A stretch of 64,000 bases of DNA, from NCBI RefSeq assembly GCF_038066635.1, contig NZ_JBBUTI010000016.1:18898-82897 (forward strand), given 5' to 3'. This document shows positions 36,049 through 44,084 of this stretch, one piece after another (the stretch's first letter is position 1; each line of letters starts with the position of its first letter). The notes beneath the pieces were generated by a model, which ran no database searches, was not told the origin of the DNA, and was given only the letters and a program-made list of their open reading frames with translations. A program made the position numbers and the translations under genes. This DNA is from Ideonella margarita (lineage in GTDB: Bacteria; Pseudomonadota; Gammaproteobacteria; Burkholderiales; Burkholderiaceae_C).

Positions 36049-36972
36049 ATGACCCTGACTGAACTTCGATACATCGTGGCCGTGGCGCGGGAGCGCCATT
36101 TCGGCCGCGCTGCAGAAGCCTGCTTCGTTTCCCAGCCCACCTTGTCGGTGGCCATCAAGAAGCTGGAAGAAGAGCTCGACGTGAAGATCTTCGAGCGCGG
36201 TTCCAGCGAAGTCTCGATGACCCCGCTCGGTGAGGCCATCGTCCGCCAGGCCCAGAGCGTCATCGAGCAGGCCCAGGGCATCCGTGAAATCGCCAAGCGT
36301 GGCAAGGACCCCCTGGCCGGCCCGCTGCGCCTGGGCATCATTTACACGATCGGCCCCTACCTGCTGCCCGAGCTGGTGAAGAACGCCATCGAGCAGACGC
36401 CGCAGATGCCGCTGATGCTGCAGGAGAACTTCACCGTGAAGCTGCTCGACATGCTGCGCACCGGCGAGATCGACTGCGCCATCATGGCCGAGCCCTTCCC
36501 CGATACCGGCCTGGCCCTGGCGCCGCTCTACGACGAGCCCTTCATGGTGGCCATGCCCGCCAGCCATCCGCTGGCCGGGCGCAGCCACATCAGCTCGCAG
36601 GAGCTGAAGCAGGAAACCATGCTGCTGCTGGGCACCGGGCACTGCTTCCGCGACCATGTGCTCGAGGTCTGCCCCGAGTTCGCGCGCTTCTCCAGTGACA
36701 CCGAGGGCATCAAGAAGAGCTTTGAGGGCTCATCCCTCGAAACCATCAAGCACATGGTGGCCTCGGGCATGGGCATCACGGTGGTGCCGGGCCTGTCGGT
36801 GCCGGCCACGCCGCAGCCCCACCTGGTGCATGTGCCCTTCGAGGCACCGGTGCCGATGCGCCGGGTGGTGCTGGCCTGGCGGCGCAGCTTCACCCGCTAC
36901 GAGGCCATCGCGGCGCTGCGCAACGCCATCTACGCCTGCGCGCTGCCGGGCGTGGTTCGCCTGAGCGCCTGA
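36049..36972 (+). CDS. oxyR: Hydrogen-peroxide-sensing LysR regulator OxyR
   Basis: LysR-type activator of the peroxide stress regulon. The 307-residue protein has an N-terminal winged HTH (residues 1-60, including FVSQPTLSVAIKKLEEEL) and a sensor domain with Cys199 and Cys208 in GTGHCFRDHVLEVCPEF. These positions equal the E. coli redox cysteines that form the activating disulfide, which makes the assignment secure. Targets such as katG or ahpC are not in this window. The neighbour on the left is a protease; it converges on a LysE-type exporter with seven bases between stops. Confidence 0.96.
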   Translation: MTLTELRYIVAVARERHFGRAAEACFVSQPTLSVAIKKLEEELDVKIFERGSSEVSMTPLGEAIVRQAQSVIEQAQGIREIAKRGKDPLAGPLRLGIIYTIGPYLLPELVKNAIEQTPQMPLMLQENFTVKLLDMLRTGEIDCAIMAEPFPDTGLALAPLYDEPFMVAMPASHPLAGRSHISSQELKQETMLLLGTGHCFRDHVLEVCPEFARFSSDTEGIKKSFEGSSLETIKHMVASGMGITVVPGLSVPATPQPHLVHVPFEAPVPMRRVVLAWRRSFTRYEAIAALRNAIYACALPGVVRLSA

Positions 36973-36979
36973 GCGGCCT

Positions 36980-37630
36980 TCAGGTGCTGCGCTTGAAGCC
37001 GGCCAGCACCACACCCGCCACCACGAACAGGCTGCCGAAGGTGCGGTTCAGCCAGCTGATCTGGCGCGGCGTGCGCAGCAGGCCCAGCACGCGCGCGGCC
37101 AGCGCCACATAGCCGGTCATCACGGTGCATTCGATCAGGCCGAAGGTGATGCCGATGGTCAGGTACTGCGCCAGCAGCGGCTGGTGCATGTCGACAAACT
37201 GGGGCAGCACCGCCAGCAGGAAGACCGTGCCCTTGGGGTTCAGCGCGTTCACCGTCCACCCGCGCAGGAACAGCGCCTTGCGGTGGCTGCCTGGCGCCTG
37301 GGCATCAGCGTCGGTGCTGGTGGCGTCCTGTGCCGTGATCGGGCTGGCGGGTGAGCGCCATTGCTGGATGCCCATCCACACCAGGTAGGCCGCGCCCAGC
37401 CACTTCACCACCGTGAACGCGGTTTCACTGGTGGCCAGCAGCGCACCCAGGCCCACCCCGACCACCAGCAACTGAGTCCACACCCCCACCGCCAGGCCGA
37501 AGGCGACAGCCTGGCCACGGCGGAAACCGTGGTTCAGGCCTGCGCCCATGGCCGCAATCGCACCCGGGCCGGGCGAGAGACTGACCACCAGGGTGGTCAC
37601 GAAAAAGGGCAGCCAGGTTGCAAAGTCCAT
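36980..37630 (-). CDS. LysE/RhtB-family amino acid exporter
   Basis: A 216-residue inner membrane protein with six hydrophobic segments. It shows the LysE/RhtB signature SPGPGAIAAMGAGLNHGFRRG near residues 19-39 and the NPKGTVFLLAVLPQF motif in the middle. This superfamily exports amino acids or homoserine lactones; the substrate is unknown. The start codon is directly preceded (in mRNA sense) by a run of eight C with no Shine-Dalgarno sequence, an unusual start context that could matter for expression. Confidence 0.9.
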   Translation of the reverse strand: MDFATWLPFFVTTLVVSLSPGPGAIAAMGAGLNHGFRRGQAVAFGLAVGVWTQLLVVGVGLGALLATSETAFTVVKWLGAAYLVWMGIQQWRSPASPITAQDATSTDADAQAPGSHRKALFLRGWTVNALNPKGTVFLLAVLPQFVDMHQPLLAQYLTIGITFGLIECTVMTGYVALAARVLGLLRTPRQISWLNRTFGSLFVVAGVVLAGFKRST

Positions 37631-37660
37631 GGGGGGGGTGGCCCGGGCGGGCGCTTTGAG

Positions 37661-39055
37661 TCAGAGGCCTGGGGCAGTGTAATAGGCCCCGAACAGGCTG
37701 TAGCCCTTCAGCGGTGCGCCGCCCATCATGTCGCGGTGCATGCCTGGCAGTCGCACGCCCAGGCCGGGCGGGGTGTGCTGCAGCCGCATGCCGTGGCCCA
37801 GCGGGTTCGCTTCATCCATGAAGCTCACGGCCGTGCCCAGGTTGCCGGTGGTGCCGGCCAGCGCGTCCAGCTCGGCCGCCACGCGGGTCATGCCGGTGCC
37901 GCGTTGCAGCAGCCAGCCGCCCTGGCGGTTGGACATGAAGTTCGGCCCGATGGTGTTGGGGTTGTCGTTCGTGGCGGCGTCCACGAACAGCGCCGGCACA
38001 TCGGCCCGCGTCGACACCAGCACGTTGTTGGCGATCAGGTTGTTGCGGGTGCGGTCCACGGCCGGGCTGAAGGTGCTGACGATCAGCTCACCCGCGCCCC
38101 ACAGGCCGCGCTTGGGGTCGCGCATGTTGCCGATGGCCGTGTTGCCGACGACCCGGTTGTCGCTGGCATCGAAGACGATGATGCCGGCCCCGTCGTTGCC
38201 CCAGACCACGTTGTTCTCCACCACATTGCGGTCGCACCACTGGTCGATCTGGATGCCGTTGCCGTCATAGGCGATCCGGTCGTGGTTGGCGTAGGAAAAG
38301 TTGTAGCGAATGATGTTGTCATCGCCGCTGTTCTCGGCCGCATCCTTGGCATAGAGGTGGATGCCCGAGGTGCCGCCGATGGCCATGCCGTTGCCGGTGG
38401 TGGTGTTGTATTCGACCAGGTAGTTCGAGGCGTTCAGCTCGATGCCGTGGTGGCCGTTGTTGCGGATCAGGTTGCCGGCGATGCGGGTGCGGTCGGTGGG
38501 CGAGGCATTCACCAGGCCGATGCCGATGCCCCCGGTGCGGTGGCCCTCGATCAGGTTGTTCGTGATCTGGTGGCCGGTGCCGGCGCCATCACTGATCGAC
38601 AGACCCTGGTCGGAGTTGCGCAGCGTGTTGTGGTCGATGGTCAGGTGATGGCTGCCGCGACGCACGACGACCGAGGCCCACGGCGAGCCGTCCACCACCA
38701 TGTTCTTCAGCTTCACGTAGGCGGCGCCCTGGAAGTCGATGGCGCTGCCGATGATGGGCGGCTGTGTCGCCAGGGCGGCGCGCACCGTGATGGGTTGCGC
38801 GGCCGTGCCCTGGGAGGTGATGGTGACCGGGCCGGGCTGGTTGCCCGGGCCGACCAGCACCACCGAGCCGGGTGGCAGGTTGGCCCAGGGGACGTCCATC
38901 AGCCGGGAGATCTGGATGGCGCCTGCGGGCATGGGGTTGACCGGGCCGACGGCGACCGTGACAGGGGTGGTCTGGCCGTGCGAGGCCGCTCCTGAGAGGA
39001 GCAGTGCGATGGCCATGAACACGGGACGGATGGTGGTGGTGAAGCGGAAGTGCAT
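37661..39055 (-). CDS. Secreted right-handed parallel beta-helix protein
   Basis: A 464-residue exported protein with a signal peptide (to about residue 27). It has a run of NosD-like/polysaccharide-lyase-like beta-helix coils from about 75 to 350, seen as repeats of the type N-x-I-x-x-N and G-I-x-L, for example NNLIEGHRTGGIGIGL and ENNVVWGNDGAGIIVFD. The fold is shared by pectate lyases, alginate epimerases and copper-insertion protein NosD; no catalytic residues could be assigned. Probably binds or cleaves polysaccharide outside the cell. Diverges from radA. Confidence 0.8.
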   Translation of the reverse strand: MHFRFTTTIRPVFMAIALLLSGAASHGQTTPVTVAVGPVNPMPAGAIQISRLMDVPWANLPPGSVVLVGPGNQPGPVTITSQGTAAQPITVRAALATQPPIIGSAIDFQGAAYVKLKNMVVDGSPWASVVVRRGSHHLTIDHNTLRNSDQGLSISDGAGTGHQITNNLIEGHRTGGIGIGLVNASPTDRTRIAGNLIRNNGHHGIELNASNYLVEYNTTTGNGMAIGGTSGIHLYAKDAAENSGDDNIIRYNFSYANHDRIAYDGNGIQIDQWCDRNVVENNVVWGNDGAGIIVFDASDNRVVGNTAIGNMRDPKRGLWGAGELIVSTFSPAVDRTRNNLIANNVLVSTRADVPALFVDAATNDNPNTIGPNFMSNRQGGWLLQRGTGMTRVAAELDALAGTTGNLGTAVSFMDEANPLGHGMRLQHTPPGLGVRLPGMHRDMMGGAPLKGYSLFGAYYTAPGL

Positions 39056-39234
39056 GGCAGTGAAGGTCCGGTTGGAGCGGCCGGGTTGGCCGCCAGCCCG
39101 GGTTATCGGGGCACGCCGGTCCGGCCGAAGCGACCGCTTGTAAGGAGCGGTGTGGAAACGTCAGGCGTGTTGCAACACCTCGGCGAGAATCACCGCCAAC
39201 CCGATTCCTGAAGGCCGCTTGCGGCCGCGCCGCC

Positions 39235-40611
39235 ATGTCCCGAGCCAAAACCGTCTACACCTGCCAGGACTGCGGCGGCACCAGCCCGCGCTGGCTGGGC
39301 CAGTGCCCGCACTGCAAAGCGTGGAATACGCTCGAAGAAGGGGTCGCAGAGCCTGTTTCCGGCACCGCAAAGAACCGTTTTCAGGCTTTGGCCAAAAGCC
39401 AGCCGGTGACCACGCTGAGCGAGATCGAGGCCACCGACATCGACCGCACCCCCACTGGCATCGACGAGCTCGACCGGGTGCTGGGCGGCGGCATCGTTGA
39501 AGGCGGTGTGGTGCTGATCGGCGGCGACCCGGGTATCGGCAAGAGCACTTTGTTACTCCAGGCGGTCGATGCGCTGGCGAACAGAGTGAAGGTGCTCTAT
39601 GTCACAGGTGAAGAATCCCCCGCACAGGTCGCCCTGCGCTCCCGGCGTCTGGGGCTGAGCGGTACATCGGTGCGGGTGCTGGCCGAGATCAGCCTGGAGA
39701 AGATCCTCGCCACCATCGAGGCCGAGCAGCCGGCTTTCTGCGTGATCGATTCGATCCAGACGCTGTATTCCGAGCAGCTCAGCTCGGCCCCGGGCTCGGT
39801 GGCACAGGTGCGTGAATGCGCGGCGCAACTCACCCGCACGGCCAAGGCCGGTGGCTGCGCCATCGTGCTGGTGGGCCACGTGACCAAGGAAGGTGCGCTG
39901 GCCGGGCCGCGCGTGCTGGAACACATCGTCGACACGGTGCTGTATTTCGAGGGCGATACCCACAGCAGCTTCCGCCTGGTGCGCGCCATCAAGAACCGCT
40001 TTGGCGCGGTGAACGAGATCGGCGTGTTCGCGATGACGGAAAAGGGCTTGAAGGGTGTCAGCAACCCCAGCGCCATCTTTCTCTCGACCCATGCCGAGCC
40101 GGTGCCGGGCGCATGCGTGCTGGTGACGCTGGAGGGCACCCGCCCGCTGCTGGTGGAGATTCAGGCGCTGGTGGATGCCGGTGGCCCCAGCCCGCGCCGC
40201 TTGAGCGTGGGCCTTGACCGTGACCGGCTGGCCATGCTGCTGGCTGTGCTGCACCGGCATGCCGGCGTGGCCTGCATGGACCAGGACGTGTTTGTCAACG
40301 CGGTGGGCGGTGTGCGCATCAGCGAGCCCGCGGCCGACCTGGCCGTCCTGCTGGCCATTCAAAGCTCGCTGCGCGGCAAGGCCCTGCCACGCGGCTTCAT
40401 CGCCTTTGGCGAGGTGGGCCTGGCCGGCGAGGTGCGCCCGGCGCCCCGCGGCCAGGAGCGCCTGAAGGAAGCCGCCAAGCTGGGTTTCAGCGTGGCCGTC
40501 GTGCCGAAAGCCAATGCGCCCAAGAAACCGATCGAAGGGCTGACCATCCATGCGGTGGAACGCATCGAGCAGGCCATCGATGCCCTGCGTGACCTGGTCG
40601 CCAACCACTGA
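39235..40611 (+). CDS. radA: DNA repair protein RadA/Sms
   Basis: RecA-related helicase that promotes branch migration in recombination. The 458-residue protein begins with the zinc finger C-x2-C-x(n)-C-x2-C (CQDCGG...CPHC, residues 10-27). It contains Walker A GGDPGIGKST near residue 100, the RadA-specific KNRFG motif, and a C-terminal Lon-like domain with GLAGEVRPAPRGQERLKEA. The gene is followed after four bases by the J-like/protease fusion gene, so these are probably one operon. Confidence 0.96.
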   Translation: MSRAKTVYTCQDCGGTSPRWLGQCPHCKAWNTLEEGVAEPVSGTAKNRFQALAKSQPVTTLSEIEATDIDRTPTGIDELDRVLGGGIVEGGVVLIGGDPGIGKSTLLLQAVDALANRVKVLYVTGEESPAQVALRSRRLGLSGTSVRVLAEISLEKILATIEAEQPAFCVIDSIQTLYSEQLSSAPGSVAQVRECAAQLTRTAKAGGCAIVLVGHVTKEGALAGPRVLEHIVDTVLYFEGDTHSSFRLVRAIKNRFGAVNEIGVFAMTEKGLKGVSNPSAIFLSTHAEPVPGACVLVTLEGTRPLLVEIQALVDAGGPSPRRLSVGLDRDRLAMLLAVLHRHAGVACMDQDVFVNAVGGVRISEPAADLAVLLAIQSSLRGKALPRGFIAFGEVGLAGEVRPAPRGQERLKEAAKLGFSVAVVPKANAPKKPIEGLTIHAVERIEQAIDALRDLVANH

Positions 40612-40615
40612 AGAC

Positions 40616-42037
40616 ATGAGCAAGACCCTCTATACCCTGCTGGGCGTGCCGCGTGACGCGGACGCCGAGGTCATCCGTGACGCCGTGAACCGCCGTCGGG
40701 CGCTGCTGGCCCCCGACGACAGCGCGGGCGCCCTGGCGCTGCGCGAGGCCTGGAGCACGCTGGGCCACCCGCAGCGCCGCGCTGCTTATGACGCCTCGCT
40801 GCACCACCTGGCGCAGCAGGCTGATGCCGTGGCCGCAACCACGGCTACGGCCGGCGCCACTGCAGCGCGCCGCGCAAGGCGGGCGCAGCTGCCGGTGGCC
40901 GAGCCCACCGGCATCTCACCGCTGTGGTGGTGGGTGGGCGCGGCTGTGGTGCTGGCGGCGGCTGGCCTGTTCTGGCGCCAATCCCACAAGGGTGCCCAAC
41001 GTGCGGCGGAACTGGCCACCCAGCAAGCGGCGGCTGGGCAAGGCGGCGCGGCCATCGCCCGGCCTGCGCTGACGCAGGTGGGCGGCGACGCCACCGCACC
41101 CGCCATGCCCACTGCACAGACGCAGTCGGCCCTCGCGGCAGCACCTGCAGCCGGCGCCCTGAGCCCGGAGGCGCTGTTCGCCGCGGTCGCGCCGTCGGTG
41201 GTGCGCATCAATGCCGCCGGTGAGGCGGGCGACGGCTCGCTGGGCTCGGGCGTCGTCATGGGCCGCGAGGAGGTGCTGACGAACTGCCACGTGGTGCGCC
41301 GCTCCAACCGGCTGAAGGTGCGCCATGCCAGCGGTGAATTCGACGCCCGCCTGCAGCTGGCCGATGAGCAGCACGACCTGTGCCGCCTCAGCGTGCCTGG
41401 CCTGGCGGCGCCGTCGGTGACGCTGGCCGGCAGCGAGCCGGTGCGGGTCGGCCAGAAGGTGTTTGCGATCGGCTCGCCGCAAGGCCTGGACCTGACGCTG
41501 AGCGACGGCCTGGTGTCGTCGCTGCGCAGCACGCCGGACGGCGAGGTGATTCAGACCACGGCGCCGGTCTCGCCCGGCTCCAGCGGCGGTGGCTTGTTCA
41601 ATGAAACCGGTCAGCTGGTGGGCCTGGTCACCTTCCAGTCCACCAGCGGGCAGAACCTGAACTTCGCGGTGCCGGTGTCCTGGATCCAGCGCATGAGCGC
41701 CACGCAGCTCGGCAGTGGTGAGCGCTCGCGGGCCATGCAGATCGGCGCCAACACGCCGGACGCCGCCAAGCCCGACAGCCCGGTCAACCTGCTGGTGGGC
41801 AGCTGGCAGTGCTACGGCCCCATCACCGGCCGTGGCCTGACCATGGTGCTGGAAGCCTCGAGCCGCGTCACCGGCACCTTCGAGGGCAAGCCCTTTGCCG
41901 GCCGGTATGCGCTGCAGAACGGGGTGCTGCACCTGATGTCGGGCACCACGGCCAGTTTTCAGGTGGAAGAGTTGAAACCTGGCCGCATGGTGCTCAACAG
42001 CGGCGAGGCGCGGCGCCTGGTGTGCAGCCGCAACTGA
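40616..42037 (+). CDS. Membrane-anchored J-like domain/trypsin-like serine protease fusion
   Basis: A 473-residue protein with an unusual layout. Residues 1-62 resemble a DnaJ J-domain (YTLLGVPRDADAEVIRDAV and the HPQRRAAYDASL helix), but the HPD tripeptide that activates Hsp70 is replaced by APD at 32-34. One transmembrane helix lies at about 102-120, then an Ala/Gln-rich linker. The periplasmic trypsin-like (HtrA-type fold) domain has His225 in NCHVV, Asp254 in QHDLCRL and Ser323 in PGSSGGG. A small C-terminal domain (about 390-473) with a predicted disulfide follows. No PDZ domain is present. It directly follows radA. Confidence 0.82.
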   Translation: MSKTLYTLLGVPRDADAEVIRDAVNRRRALLAPDDSAGALALREAWSTLGHPQRRAAYDASLHHLAQQADAVAATTATAGATAARRARRAQLPVAEPTGISPLWWWVGAAVVLAAAGLFWRQSHKGAQRAAELATQQAAAGQGGAAIARPALTQVGGDATAPAMPTAQTQSALAAAPAAGALSPEALFAAVAPSVVRINAAGEAGDGSLGSGVVMGREEVLTNCHVVRRSNRLKVRHASGEFDARLQLADEQHDLCRLSVPGLAAPSVTLAGSEPVRVGQKVFAIGSPQGLDLTLSDGLVSSLRSTPDGEVIQTTAPVSPGSSGGGLFNETGQLVGLVTFQSTSGQNLNFAVPVSWIQRMSATQLGSGERSRAMQIGANTPDAAKPDSPVNLLVGSWQCYGPITGRGLTMVLEASSRVTGTFEGKPFAGRYALQNGVLHLMSGTTASFQVEELKPGRMVLNSGEARRLVCSRN

Positions 42038-42048
42038 AAGGAAACGCG

Positions 42049-42378
42049 ATGACGACCCCCGTGATGCCCGAGCCGCCCTATTACGCGGTGATCTTCGTCA
42101 GCCACCGCATCGAGGGCGATGCCGGCTACGGCGCGATGGCTGAACGCATGGCCGAGCTGGCAGCGCAGCAGCCCGGTTACCTGGGTGTCGACAGCAGCCG
42201 CGGCGCGGACGGCGTGGGCATCACCGTGTCGTACTGGCGCTCGCTGGAAGACATTGCGGCCTGGCGCCGCGACGTTGAACACACCGCGGCGCGCGATCAA
42301 GGGCGGGCGCAGTGGTACAGCGCCTACGAGCTGCGCATCGCGCGGGTCGAGCGGGCCTACAGCTGGCAGCATGACTGA
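42049..42378 (+). CDS. Antibiotic biosynthesis monooxygenase (ABM)-fold protein
   Basis: A 109-residue dimeric alpha-beta barrel protein of the ABM superfamily. The pattern YYAVIFVSHR, MAERMAELAAQQPGYLGVDSSR and SYWRSLEDIAAWRRD is typical of quinol monooxygenase/heme-degrading-like proteins of unassigned role. The ATG at 42049 has AAAGGAAA upstream; 11 bases separate it from the previous stop, suggesting an operon with the protease fusion. Confidence 0.82.
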   Translation: MTTPVMPEPPYYAVIFVSHRIEGDAGYGAMAERMAELAAQQPGYLGVDSSRGADGVGITVSYWRSLEDIAAWRRDVEHTAARDQGRAQWYSAYELRIARVERAYSWQHD

Positions 42379-42462
42379 CACGGCGGAACGCACAGCGGGC
42401 AGCAGCCGGCCCGGGCGCGCCTCGCAGACAATCCGGCGCTGGATGTTGGACAGGTGAACGCA

Positions 42463-42843
42463 ATGGATGCACGATGGGGTTGGGCGCTGGCGCTGCTGGC
42501 GATGGTCACGGCGGCCTGGCAATTCGGCTTGCCCGGGCTGGCGCTGGGGGCCACGGTGGTGGTGTTCTGGCTGGTGCTGCAGTTCAGCCGCAGCCTGCGG
42601 GTGATGAAGGACGCGGGCGGCGCGCCGATGGGCAGCGTGGCCAATGCGGTGATGTTCCACGCCAAGCTGCAGGCGGGCTGGCCGATGCTCAAGGTGCTGC
42701 CGCTGGCCGGCAGCCTGGGCCGCAAGGTGAGTGACGATCCGGAGACCTGGGCCTGGCAGGACGCCAGCGGCGACAGCGTCGAGCTGGTTTTCGAGGCGGG
42801 GCGGCTGGCCCGCTGGCAGCTGGTTCGGGCCGCCACCTCGTAA
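42463..42843 (+). CDS. Small membrane protein of unknown function
   Basis: A 126-residue protein with two N-terminal hydrophobic segments (about 4-20 and 25-43) and a soluble C-terminal half rich in charged and Trp residues. Conserved-looking but not recognised. The ATG at 42463 has AGGTG seven bases upstream; the in-frame GTG at 42454 would add three residues. It precedes ilvE by 46 bases. Confidence 0.65.
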   Translation: MDARWGWALALLAMVTAAWQFGLPGLALGATVVVFWLVLQFSRSLRVMKDAGGAPMGSVANAVMFHAKLQAGWPMLKVLPLAGSLGRKVSDDPETWAWQDASGDSVELVFEAGRLARWQLVRAATS

Positions 42844-42889
42844 AATCGATTTCTTTGGCTCTTCGACCTCAATCAACAAGGAATTCGCC

Positions 42890-43813
42890 ATGGGCATGGA
42901 CGATCGCGACGGCAAGATCTGGATGGACGGGCAGCTGGTGGACTGGCGCGACGCGAAGATCCATGTGCTGAGCCACACGCTGCACTACGGCTGCGGCGCC
43001 TTCGAGGGCGTGCGCGCCTACAACACGGCCAAGGGCACGGCGATCTTCCGCCTGCGTGAGCACACCGAGCGCCTGTTCAACAGCGCCAAGATCCTGCGCA
43101 TGACGATCCCGTTCACGATGGAACAGGTCGAAGAAGCGCAGAAGCAGGTGGTCCGCGAGAACAAGCTCGAGAGCTGCTACCTGCGTCCGCTGACCTGGAT
43201 CGGCTCCGAGAAGCTCGGCGTCAGCCCCAAGGGCAACACGATCCACCTGATGGTGGCGGCCTGGGCCTGGGGTGCGTACCTCGGCGAGGAAGGCCTGAAG
43301 CGCGGCATCCGCGTGAAGATCAGCAGCTACACCCGCCACCACGTCAACATCACGATGACCCAGGCCAAGGCGGTGAGCAACTACACCAACTCCATCCTGG
43401 CCAACATGGAAGCCACGGACGACGGCTACGACGAAGCCATGCTGCTCGACGCGTCCGGCTTCGTGTCGGAAGGTGCGGGCGAGAACCTCTTCGTCATCAA
43501 GAACGGCGTGGTCTACACGCCTGACCTGTCGGCTGGCGCCCTGAACGGCATCACCCGCAACACCATCTTCCACATCTGCAAGGACCTGGGGCTGGAGCTG
43601 GTGCAGAAGCGCATCACCCGCGACGAGATCTACATCGCCGACGAGGCCTTCTTCACCGGCACCGCCGCTGAAGTGACGCCGATCCGCGAACTCGACCGCA
43701 TCGAGATCGGCAGCGGCTCGCGCGGCCCGATCACCGAAAAGATCCAGGCTGCGTTCTTTGACATCGTCAACGGCCGCAACGAGAAATACGCGCACTGGCT
43801 GACCCTGGTCTGA
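42890..43813 (+). CDS. ilvE: Branched-chain amino acid aminotransferase
   Basis: PLP-dependent fold-type IV aminotransferase that performs the last step of Leu, Ile and Val synthesis. The 307-residue length fits. Family motifs are LHYGCGAFEGVRAY near residue 37, the PLP-lysine in the TQAKAVSNYTNS segment, and EGAGENLFVIKNG. The ATG at 42890 gives MGMDDRDGK; the longer frame from 42731 overlaps the preceding gene. Confidence 0.96.
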   Translation: MGMDDRDGKIWMDGQLVDWRDAKIHVLSHTLHYGCGAFEGVRAYNTAKGTAIFRLREHTERLFNSAKILRMTIPFTMEQVEEAQKQVVRENKLESCYLRPLTWIGSEKLGVSPKGNTIHLMVAAWAWGAYLGEEGLKRGIRVKISSYTRHHVNITMTQAKAVSNYTNSILANMEATDDGYDEAMLLDASGFVSEGAGENLFVIKNGVVYTPDLSAGALNGITRNTIFHICKDLGLELVQKRITRDEIYIADEAFFTGTAAEVTPIRELDRIEIGSGSRGPITEKIQAAFFDIVNGRNEKYAHWLTLV

Positions 43814-43839
43814 CCCCCGCGCAACGCACAAGGTACCCC

Positions 43840-44049
43840 ATGAGCGAACAGCAGAAATCCGTCGTTGAAGTCACTGCCCAGGACCTGCACGGCCCCGGCG
43901 TGGTCTTCTGCCCGAACCCCAAGATGACCCTGTGGAGCAACCACCCCAAGGTCTACGTGGACCTGAGCCACACCGGTGAAGGCAAGTGCCCGTACTGCGG
44001 CACCGTGTACCGCCTGAAGGCGGGCGAGAAGATCTCGGCAGGCCACTGA
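43840..44049 (+). CDS. Zinc-ribbon (CHCC/NDUFS6-like) small protein
   Basis: A 69-residue protein with the zinc-finger pattern C...H...C-x2-C: Cys in VVFCPNP, His in WSNHPK, then CPYCGTVYRL. Such proteins are common next to ilvE in betaproteobacteria; the mitochondrial relative NDUFS6 belongs to complex I, but a bacterial function is not established. It starts 27 bases after ilvE and is presumably co-transcribed. Confidence 0.88.
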   Translation: MSEQQKSVVEVTAQDLHGPGVVFCPNPKMTLWSNHPKVYVDLSHTGEGKCPYCGTVYRLKAGEKISAGH

Positions 44050-44084
44050 GCCTGCGGCCGGAATCTTCCAGCTCCGGCCATCTC

